18,754 bases of DNA from CAZTDD01 sp964612675. Lineage in GTDB: Bacteria; Hinthialibacterota; Hinthialibacteria; Hinthialibacterales; JAKPRU01. The notes under the pieces were generated by a model. That model saw nothing but the letters and a program-made list of their open reading frames with translations. It did not search any database and was not told where the DNA came from. The DNA lies in contig CAZTDD010000131.1 in assembly GCA_964612675.1 (NCBI GenBank), forward strand, positions 1 through 18,754, in the 5' to 3' direction. The translations under genes were made by a program, and so were the position numbers. Shown here in pieces: positions 1 to 5,969 of the stretch; position 1 is the first letter of the stretch; the number at the start of each line of letters is the position of its first letter.

Positions 1-408
1 GAAGATCGGGGGAGGTTAGGAGGGGGTTGAAATCCGTATCCCAGACTTTTTGCAATAGCGTCAAGATTGACGGGGCGGTAAACAGTCGACCAAGTGCGAG
101 AAGCAACGTATCAACCCCCTCTGTATCTCCCCCAGACTTTGGGGGAGACAACCGAAACCAAGCGCAGATTCGGCTCGGTTTAGCTTTTTTCCGGTTCCTC
201 CCCCGAAGATCGGGGGAGGTTAGGAGGGGGTTGAAATCCGTATCCCAGACTTTTTGCAATAGCGTCAAGATTGACGGGGCGGTAAACAGTCGACCAAGTG
301 CGAGAAGCAACGTATCAACCCCCTCTGTATCTCCCCCAGACTTTGGGGGAGACAACCGAAACCAAGCGCAGATTCGGCTCGGTTTAGCTTTTTTCCGGTT
401 CCTCCCCC
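1..408. repeat. Exact 204-bp direct tandem duplication (two copies plus a 30-bp third start)
   Basis: Bases 1-204 are repeated without a visible mismatch at 205-408, and the first 30 bases recur at 409-438. The unit is 68 codons long and has no stop in one + strand frame, so an open frame runs through both copies into the downstream gene. Each unit consists of an 80-bp spacer (31-110, 235-314) and a 124-bp hairpin element. Apart from the element copies I see no gene in this stretch. Perfect identity suggests a recent duplication, but a short-read assembly artefact is also possible, and more copies may lie left of the window. Confidence 0.97.
111..234. repeat. Hairpin element with 11-bp inverted ends, copy 1
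   Basis: The element starts TCAACCCCCTC (111-121) and ends with the exact reverse complement GAGGGGGTTGA (224-234). Inside are a 9-bp stem TCTCCCCCA/TGGGGGAGA with a 5-nt loop (126-148) and a 10-bp stem CCTCCCCCGA/TCGGGGGAGG with a 3-nt loop (197-219). AACCGA (150-155) and TCGGTT (175-180) can also pair. No transposase is encoded and no target duplication is evident. It resembles a REP- or MITE-like non-autonomous intergenic element; which class is not decided by the sequence. Confidence 0.85.
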
Positions 409-438
409 GAAGATCGGGGGAGGTTAGGAGGGGGTTGA
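315..438. repeat. Hairpin element with 11-bp inverted ends, copy 2, abutting a start codon
   Basis: This is identical to the copy at 111-234. Its terminal A (438) is the first base of the ATG of the downstream gene, and its end contains AGGAGG (426-431), six bases before that ATG. The element therefore supplies the apparent ribosome binding site. The 10-bp hairpin at 401-423 ends three bases before that site and might influence its accessibility. Confidence 0.85.
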
Positions 439-1688
439 TGGCTTGTCTGTTTTTGCTTGCGCTTCTTTTCCAGAGCGTTCCAACCGCCGCCCAGCCAAAA
501 TACCCGAAACCCCCACCGCTCCTCGTGATTACCGATCTGAAAACCCAGTCGGAGGCCTCTGTCGCCGAGGCGGAAGCGTTCAGCCAGTTCATTCGTACGG
601 AAGTTACTCGAAGCGGCCTTTACCGAGTGATCAACAAACAATCCATGCATGCGATCCTAAAGGCACACCGGTTTCCTATGCCATGCTATGAACTCGAAAA
701 TTTCGTCGCCATGGGCAAGCTGCTGGGCGCCGACCAGGTGCTTGCAGGCAATGTCGACCGCAAGGGCGACAAAGTTGAATTGACTTTGCGCTTGATCGAC
801 TGCGATTCCGCAGAGTTTCTTGTGAATCTCTACCGTGAGAAATCGCCCTGCACAGAAGACCAGCTTCTCGGCCCATGGGGACGCGCCGTAATTGCAGAGC
901 TGTTCTCGATTCCAACCGAACGACTGGCCACGCCTACCCCGGTCCGACCGGTAGAACCGAAATCGACACCAACGATTCCCAGTTCTGTGTTGAATCGCTA
1001 TCCTGGCATGGTCTACATCCCGGCAGGCAAATTCGTACTCGGTTCGGATAAGGGCGACCCCATCGAGGCGCCTCGTCAGATTGCGCACCTTCCGCCGTAT
1101 TATATTGGAAAAAAAGAAGTTACGAATTGGCAGTATAAGGACTTTGTCGACGCTAAGGGCCACAGGAAACCGCCCCATTGGCAGGACGGAATCATCCCGC
1201 CGGGGACGGAAGATCATCCAGTTGTTTGGATCAGCTGGGAAGATGCGGTAGCATATACAGAGTGGGCCGATTGTCGACTTCCGACCGAACGAGAATGGGA
1301 GAAAGCGGCCCGGGGGACCGACGGGCGCAAGTTCCCGTGGGGAGATAAATTCGCCCCCCAGAAAGCAAACACCTGGGAAACCGGCATCCACGGCGTGGCG
1401 CCCGCCGGGGCATTCCCGGACGGGCAGAGCCCGTACGGTCTCCTCGACATGGCGGGCAACGCCGCCGAGTGGACCGCAGATCCGTTCGCACCCTATCCGG
1501 GGGCAGACGAAGCAGCCCCGGGGTACGGGGACGATCTCCGGGTCCTGCGCGGTGGATCGTGGGCTTTCAACGACTATTACGCCCGCACGACGCATCGATA
1601 CCCCCGCGCGCCGGACGAGCGCCGGTCGTGTTACGGATTTCGGATCGCCCGAGACGCGGTGTCGGCGGATACGCCATCCGACGAATGA
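438..1688 (+). CDS. Secreted CsgG/TolB-like plus FGE-sulfatase-fold (SUMF1-like) protein
   Basis: The 416-residue product begins with a hydrophobic stretch (residues 3-13) ending in PTAAQP, which looks like a signal peptide but lacks the usual basic n-region. Residues about 28-158 resemble the N-terminal folds of TolB/CsgG-type envelope proteins (LLVITDL, LYRVINKQ, LLGADQVLAGNV). A Pro/Thr linker (163-183) leads to an FGE-sulfatase domain (about 188-405) with MVYIPAGKFVLGS, LPTEREWEKAAR, GNAAEW and RGGSW. In true formylglycine-generating enzymes the segment after RGGSW carries the catalytic cysteine pair. Here it reads AFNDYYARTTHR with no cysteine, so sulfatase activation is unlikely; other members of the fold are binding or pathway proteins. 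The open frame continues upstream through the 204-bp repeats to base 27, but ATG 438 has AGGAGG at six bases and is preferred. The repeat may have replaced the original upstream region. Confidence 0.85.
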   Translation: MACLFLLALLFQSVPTAAQPKYPKPPPLLVITDLKTQSEASVAEAEAFSQFIRTEVTRSGLYRVINKQSMHAILKAHRFPMPCYELENFVAMGKLLGADQVLAGNVDRKGDKVELTLRLIDCDSAEFLVNLYREKSPCTEDQLLGPWGRAVIAELFSIPTERLATPTPVRPVEPKSTPTIPSSVLNRYPGMVYIPAGKFVLGSDKGDPIEAPRQIAHLPPYYIGKKEVTNWQYKDFVDAKGHRKPPHWQDGIIPPGTEDHPVVWISWEDAVAYTEWADCRLPTEREWEKAARGTDGRKFPWGDKFAPQKANTWETGIHGVAPAGAFPDGQSPYGLLDMAGNAAEWTADPFAPYPGADEAAPGYGDDLRVLRGGSWAFNDYYARTTHRYPRAPDERRSCYGFRIARDAVSADTPSDE

Positions 1689-1732
1689 AACGGTTCCCGC
1701 ACCGCTCGAATGTAACGGAACGTGCTTTTTGA

Positions 1733-1761
1733 TTGATGGTCTGAGGTTGCTGTGATATATT
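1733..1761 (+). promoter_or_regulatory. Candidate sigma-70-type promoter for the pseudopilin cluster
   Basis: TTGATG (1733-1738) and TATATT (1756-1761) are separated by exactly 17 bases, matching 4/6 and 5/6 of the consensus hexamers. Transcription would begin near 1768, giving a leader of about 200 nt before the first pseudopilin ATG. It lies 45 bases after the preceding stop. A single match of this quality can arise by chance. Confidence 0.45.
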
Positions 1762-1767
1762 CCGGGT

Positions 1768-1968
1768 GACACCGGAGGGGGCGCCGAAAGAAACATAAAC
1801 TAAGGCAGCTCAGGGTGTTAGGGGAGAGCCATCGAAGTCCCCGGTACCGAGCCGGCGGATAATCATCCGATAGAACTGAGTCAGTACGGCTCTGTTGTGA
1901 TATTTTTTTCTCTAACGAGACGATTCCGTCTAAAGGTCATTTGTACGGGCGGAATCAGGAGACTGAGA
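1768..1968 (+). promoter_or_regulatory. Hairpin-rich 5' leader of the pseudopilin cluster, possibly a structured RNA
   Basis: AGAGCC (1825-1830) can pair with GGCTCT (1888-1893) and enclose CGGAT-AATC-ATCCG (1856-1869), the palindrome CGGTACCG (1842-1849) and ACTGA-G-TCAGT (1875-1885). Competing pairs exist: GGGG (1821-1824) with CCCC (1839-1842), and CTCAG (1809-1813) with CTGAG (1876-1880). A T-run follows at 1903-1909, but not directly behind a stem. I do not recognise a known riboswitch; the conserved core of the GEMM-I c-di-GMP class is absent. No coding frame in 1689-1968 is convincing. Confidence 0.35.
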
Positions 1969-2646
1969 ATGAGAACGAGAATTCAAAGCCACCGTTCAAA
2001 GGTGCGGAATCGTAAGGGCTTTTCGCTCATCGAGATGATTGTTGTCGTCTCGATCATTGGGATTCTGGCCAGCATCGGGGCAGTCGGTTATACAGATTTC
2101 ATCAACCGGTCCAAGTTGAGTACCACGGTTGATATTGTCGCGTCCACTTTGCGACAGGCAAGACAGGTAGCGATCGCTACCCGGTCGCCGCATCGTGTGG
2201 TGTTCAGCGTACCGGCGCAAGATCCTTCTCTCGATCCTCTGCCTCAGGAAGTTTGGATTGAGAAAGCCGTCAACGAACCGCTCAAGATCGGCAGCCAACG
2301 GACTGCCAAATGGATCGAGGTGACGGATCCCAAGCGACTCCCCGGTGGAGCGGTAATTACGGATTTCAACGGAAAAGAACCCGGCGACAGTGGCAATTCG
2401 ACGGTTTACTACGCCGAGTTCAATTTCCGCGGCCAGATGACCAAATGCTATTACAGCTCCGATCAGCAGCCGACATCAATGAGCTTGTACATCCATGTGC
2501 AGCAGTTCGGCACGCAGGTCGATCCGGACGCGCAGAACGAACGTCTTGCGGCCAACTCAGTCGAGGTCCTTCGTCTGACAGGCCGTGTACGAACATACGA
2601 CTACGGGTACGGACATCCGTTCCCGACCACGGAGTATCGTGGGTAA
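1969..2646 (+). CDS. GspH/FimT-like minor pseudopilin
   Basis: The 225-residue product has a short basic leader and the prepilin peptidase motif KG|FSLIEM, with cleavage expected after Gly17 and the conserved Glu at mature position 5. A hydrophobic helix follows (residues 18-41). The next part, STTVDIVASTLRQARQVAIATRSPHRVVF, matches the GspH/FimT style (about 60 residues of helix ending in an A..R...V.F strand), followed by a beta-rich domain. ATG 1969 is chosen because AGGAG lies seven bases upstream; an in-frame ATG at 1897 would add 24 residues and lacks a comparable site. It is the first gene of the H-I-J-K order and would sit in the minor-pseudopilin complex that starts type II secretion or type IV pilus fibres. 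The sequence does not say which machine, because no ATPase, platform or secretin gene is in the window. Confidence 0.85.
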   Translation: MRTRIQSHRSKVRNRKGFSLIEMIVVVSIIGILASIGAVGYTDFINRSKLSTTVDIVASTLRQARQVAIATRSPHRVVFSVPAQDPSLDPLPQEVWIEKAVNEPLKIGSQRTAKWIEVTDPKRLPGGAVITDFNGKEPGDSGNSTVYYAEFNFRGQMTKCYYSSDQQPTSMSLYIHVQQFGTQVDPDAQNERLAANSVEVLRLTGRVRTYDYGYGHPFPTTEYRG

Positions 2647-2663
2647 AGAGTGCACAACTCCAA

Positions 2664-2812
2664 ATACCCTCCCAAGATTGAGGGAGTGGCAAAGAGGGAG
2701 TGGAAAAAAGTCGGCCGCTACCATTAGTAGTCCCCTCTCCCGCCGGGAGAGGGTCAGGGTGAGGGGCGATCATTGGACTTTTTGCCGTTCCATCAAGATT
2801 GAGGAGAGGTAG
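2664..2812. repeat. Intergenic palindromic repeat element
   Basis: The 195-bp gap between the first two pseudopilin genes contains CCCTC/GAGGG around an 8-nt loop (2667-2684) and a perfect 9-bp hairpin CCCTCTCCC-GCC-GGGAGAGGG (2733-2753), followed by a G-rich run. The right end has GACTTTTTGC (2776-2785), then seven bases, then TCAAGATTGA (2793-2802). The same two decamers with the same spacing flank the element at the left end of the window (44-53 and 61-70). Translations of such repeats give recurrent spurious peptides (PHPDPLPAGEG on the - strand), so I call no gene here. Confidence 0.75.
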
Positions 2813-2841
2813 ATTGGAGTTCAAAAAAAGGAGCCCGAGCA

Positions 2842-4260
2842 ATGAGACTCTACCAAAAAGCTCCAGTCAGCAACGAGGCGAGGGGACCGCGGCGCGGCTT
2901 CACGCTGTTGGAGGTGATGATCGCCGCAACGATCCTCGGATTGGGATTGCTCGCCATTGTGCGCGTCTTCCCCGTCGGCCTCCAGGCCGCGGAGCGATCC
3001 GAGGATTTCACCCGTGCCGCGCTTCTGGCAAGAGGCATATTCGAAGGATTGAAGGCCGATGAGGTCGATTTCCCTGTAGTCAACGTCGAAACAACAGACG
3101 CCCAAGGAAACACCACCATTGTCGGATGCCCGATTCCACTTCCAGGAAACGGTTACGACGACGACGGGGATTGGTTTTACAACTACAACAGCAGCACCCA
3201 GCGGCGGCAAGCTGTCGATTTGAATGGCAACGGGAGGCCCGATATCGATTACGACGGGATGCCCGAGCCCCTGTATCTTCAGGACAACGGTGTCGATGAC
3301 GACGGGGACGGGATTGTGGACGATAACGGGGACGGGATGTTCCCCCGCTCGAGTTGGCCCTCCGGAGCCGCCTCGCTTGGCTTTGCGATGACCGTGACTC
3401 AGAGACCCGACGGGATCCTCATGTACGATCCCGAGCCGATGGTGGATGAAGAGATTGCCAACGGGAAAGACGATGATAACGACGGTTTGATTGACGAAGA
3501 TTGCCGTTTGTCGTCCGTTCGTATCGGGCGAGGAGCCGCCGGTTTGCGGCCTTTATTGGCCGGTGATGGAAAAGACAACGATGGCGACGGTCAGACGGAC
3601 GAGGAGATCTTCGATTATCAGGACGGGGCGACAAGAAACAGTTCAGGGCAAGGCGGCGCGCCGGATGGGCTGATCGATGAAGACTGCGGTTTGGCTCGGT
3701 TCCCGTGGTCGCCCGCGCAATTCGCACCGCCGGACGATCGGTATTCCTGGCAGGTGTTCGTGGGCGTTGTTCCCGATGTGGACGTCCCGGTCATCGACGA
3801 AGATCACCCGTTGTATACCCGCTACCTGCGGGGAGATCTCGGCGATGCGGTGGACAATGACGGCGACGGAAAAATCGACGAGGAACTGACAAATGGCCTC
3901 GATGATGACGGCGACGGGCTAGTCGATGAAGATTGTATCGCCGGACCTTCTTCCGGTTACCGGCGGGTGGAAATCCTCATCACATGGGGTGGTGATGGCG
4001 AAGACGAGGACGGGGACAAGACATCCGTTCATCCATCTGGGCTGACGTACCTGCCGCGCCAGGGAAACTCGCCCCTCCCCTACGGCCCAATTTCGTGGGG
4101 TATCGATGAAGAAGCCCGCGACGGGCTCGACAACGACATGGACGGGCAGATTGATGAAGACTGCTATGAGTTTTCGTATAAATTGGTCGGTTACATTCCG
4201 CTGAAAACGGAGAGCAAACTGGAGAACGGTCGAACGCTGATGAGTTATAAGAATCCGTAA
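2842..4260 (+). CDS. GspI/PilV-like pseudopilin with acidic DxDxDG repeats
   Basis: This 472-residue protein has a prepilin motif RRG|FTLLEVMIAATILGLGLLAIV, with cleavage after Gly19 and Glu at mature position 5, as in GspI/PilV minor pilins, which are normally about 120-200 residues. From residue 102 to 441 it carries about nine acidic motifs such as VDDDGDGIVDD, VDNDGDGKIDEE and LDNDMDGQIDED. These resemble dockerin/thrombospondin type-3 Ca2+ loops and the MopE-type metal-binding motif. Four of its five cysteines (221, 272, 375, 441) directly follow a DED triplet. ATG 2842 has AAGGAG eight bases upstream. It lies between the GspH- and GspJ-like genes and probably joins the same tip complex. 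Calcium binding is inferred from motif only. Confidence 0.85.
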   Translation: MRLYQKAPVSNEARGPRRGFTLLEVMIAATILGLGLLAIVRVFPVGLQAAERSEDFTRAALLARGIFEGLKADEVDFPVVNVETTDAQGNTTIVGCPIPLPGNGYDDDGDWFYNYNSSTQRRQAVDLNGNGRPDIDYDGMPEPLYLQDNGVDDDGDGIVDDNGDGMFPRSSWPSGAASLGFAMTVTQRPDGILMYDPEPMVDEEIANGKDDDNDGLIDEDCRLSSVRIGRGAAGLRPLLAGDGKDNDGDGQTDEEIFDYQDGATRNSSGQGGAPDGLIDEDCGLARFPWSPAQFAPPDDRYSWQVFVGVVPDVDVPVIDEDHPLYTRYLRGDLGDAVDNDGDGKIDEELTNGLDDDGDGLVDEDCIAGPSSGYRRVEILITWGGDGEDEDGDKTSVHPSGLTYLPRQGNSPLPYGPISWGIDEEARDGLDNDMDGQIDEDCYEFSYKLVGYIPLKTESKLENGRTLMSYKNP

Positions 4261-4327
4261 ATCGTGAAAATCGAATAAATAAACGGATTGGGCGAAAAGA
4301 GAACCAAAGGAAATAGAGGATCTAATC

Positions 4328-5695
4328 ATGAAGGTGCCGACGATGAATCCGGCAAGGACGTGTAAACGAGAGCGCGGTTTTACCCTCGTCGAGCTGTTGG
4401 TTTCGATGGGGATTCTCGGGATTCTGGCGACAATCGCCGCCTCCACATTCCGCGTCACTCTCGACACACGTGAAAAAGCCATCCAGAAAATGCAGATGGC
4501 CGAGAATGCGCGGACCACTTTGGATTTCATGGCCGAAGAAATCCGGATGGCGTATTTGACACCCGAAAGTGTCGCGCCGGTTGTCCAAGGTCAGCAGGAA
4601 GCGCCCCGCTTACGGTTCGCGGGGATTCACCGCAATCGCCCGGTTGTTCCGAAACCTTCTACGGTCAACGATACAAGCCAGTGGACACCAGGCGCCGGTG
4701 AAGACGAGGACGGCGATGAGCTGGTCGACGAAGAATGGATGGACGGACTGGACAACGATTTCAACCCGACAGCGGTGAACAAACCATGGTCCTATGTAGA
4801 AAACCGTGCGGATGGGCTGGTAGACGAGGATATCGGCATGTTCCCGAGCGATATCCTCCATTTCGTTTCCGCCCAGCAGGCAACCGCCGGTGGACCCACG
4901 GTGTTGACTGAAGTCTCGTACGGATTGAATTCGATAGGTACCCGCGTCGTCCGTAGAGCGCGCAAAGCAGACGAGCAGGAAGAGGTTCGAGAAATCGGAA
5001 GGTTCCTGGTTGACCCCGGTAGTTCACAGGGGCGCCGGTTTGTCCCCCCACCTCTTCCGACTCGAAAACAGAACGGTGGGGCGATCCCGAACTCCGGTTA
5101 TCAGGCAATGATCGTTGGCTTGATCGGCGCTACATGGGATGAATTCGCCGACGATGTTCTTGACGGCGGCACGAATGACCGTCAGATCAGTCAGTTCGAG
5201 ATTCTTTCCTACGATATTCGTGGATTGCGCTTCCGATATTGGTATTATGATTATAACGAAGGGGCCTGGCGGGTAACCCAGGAATGGGACTCCGCGCGAG
5301 AAACATTATTGTTCAACCGAAACATCCGCATCTTCGACGGGACGATTCCGGGACTGGCCTCGGATATCGCCACCAACGATCTGACACGCTATCGGTTTCC
5401 TATCAGTAACGAACCTTCGGATGCGCTTCCCCGGGACGCGTTGGGCATGATTCTTCGCGACTTGCGGCCCTCCGGCGCGCGCCAGGGAACCGGAAGTCTG
5501 CTGAGCGATCCCGCTTTTAGCGGACTGGTAAAACGAATCAACGCCACCACGGACGGTTTGCCGTGGATCGTTGAAATAGAGATTTATGTTCAGGATCAAG
5601 ACCGGTCTGTTCCTCCGCAACGGTTCAGCACCCGGGTATTTATCCCGAACAATAACGTGCCCCCGCCGCCAACGACGGGTGGAGTCACTTCGTAA
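4328..5695 (+). CDS. GspJ/PilW-like pseudopilin with a short acidic insertion
   Basis: The 455-residue product has the prepilin motif ERG|FTLVELLVSMGILGILATIAAST, with cleavage after Gly17 and Glu22 at mature position 5. The stretch DTREKAIQKMQMAENARTTLDFMAEEIRMA is typical of the GspJ/PilW helix, in which an E-x-A-R..L..ma.EiR pattern is usual. Residues about 123-180 contain EDEDGDELVDEE, GLDNDFN and DGLVDED, the same acidic module found in both flanking proteins. The C-terminal half has the beta-rich character of GspJ, including LRFRYWYYDYNEGAWRVTQEW, ending in a Pro-rich tail. ATG 4328 has GAGGA seven bases upstream; the in-frame ATG at 4343 is less well placed. The preceding 67-bp gap holds no feature I can name. 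Confidence 0.85.
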   Translation: MKVPTMNPARTCKRERGFTLVELLVSMGILGILATIAASTFRVTLDTREKAIQKMQMAENARTTLDFMAEEIRMAYLTPESVAPVVQGQQEAPRLRFAGIHRNRPVVPKPSTVNDTSQWTPGAGEDEDGDELVDEEWMDGLDNDFNPTAVNKPWSYVENRADGLVDEDIGMFPSDILHFVSAQQATAGGPTVLTEVSYGLNSIGTRVVRRARKADEQEEVREIGRFLVDPGSSQGRRFVPPPLPTRKQNGGAIPNSGYQAMIVGLIGATWDEFADDVLDGGTNDRQISQFEILSYDIRGLRFRYWYYDYNEGAWRVTQEWDSARETLLFNRNIRIFDGTIPGLASDIATNDLTRYRFPISNEPSDALPRDALGMILRDLRPSGARQGTGSLLSDPAFSGLVKRINATTDGLPWIVEIEIYVQDQDRSVPPQRFSTRVFIPNNNVPPPPTTGGVTS

Positions 5696-5746
5696 CCAAT
5701 GGGAAGGAATCGTTCTTTCCGTTGATGAGCGACAAAGCGGCAAGGA

Positions 5747-5921
5747 TCAACCCCCTCTGTATCTCCCCCAATCTTGGGGGAGAAGAGGAACGCAGATGCG
5801 TTTATCGACGGGCTCATTCGAGCACACGCTCGATGTAAGGATGCACGATGGGTCGAGATCTCCCTCCCCAAGAAGGACACGCTTGCGTGGCCGCAGCCAG
5901 GGGACGGTTAGGGTGGGTTGA
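5747..5921. repeat. Diverged copy of the hairpin element, in the gap before the giant GspK-like gene
   Basis: The left end TCAACCCCCTC (5747-5757) and the next 12 bases are identical to the element at 111. A 10-bp stem TCTCCCCCAA/TTGGGGGAGA follows (5762-5783). The right end GGGTTGA (5915-5921) is the reverse complement of the first seven bases. The interior is longer (175 bp against 124) and different, with its own CGAGC-ACAC-GCTCG hairpin. AGACTTTTTG follows 11 bases later, as in the other copies. No gene fits this 274-bp gap. Confidence 0.75.
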
Positions 5922-5969
5922 CATAATCGAACAGACTTTTTGTCGGAAAACGAAGAAATGAGGATAACA

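Noticed and set aside
27..437. N-terminal extension of the FGE-fold protein through the repeats
   Set aside because: The frame is open, but the 68-residue repeat peptide is low-quality coding sequence derived from hairpin elements, and ATG 438 has a good ribosome binding site and begins a signal peptide.
1..438. CRISPR array
   Set aside because: Units are 204 bp with identical spacers and internal hairpins; there are only two copies and no short repeat/unique spacer pattern.
1737..1751. Possible sigma-54 promoter TGG-N9-TTGCT, attractive because pilin genes often use sigma-54
   Set aside because: The GG and GC are separated by 9 instead of the required 10 bases and the remaining consensus (CACG) is absent.
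657..1796. Long open frame (379 codons) on the - strand opposite the FGE-fold gene
   Set aside because: It lies antisense to a gene with clear domain motifs, its translation shows no family features, and it runs past the end of that gene into non-coding sequence.
1768..1968. GEMM-I (c-di-GMP) riboswitch in the pseudopilin leader
   Set aside because: The conserved GCAAAGCC-like core and the GNRA tetraloop/receptor arrangement cannot be found.
2420..2842. - strand frame containing PHPDPLPAGEG and LPLPQSWEG peptides
   Set aside because: These peptides come from translation of palindromic intergenic repeats and are well known as spurious annotations; the frame overlaps the GspH-like gene.
3150..4170. 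Dockerin/cellulosome function for the acidic repeats
   Set aside because: Only the Ca2+-loop-like acidic pattern is shared; the paired dockerin helices and conserved recognition residues are not visible and no cohesin is nearby.
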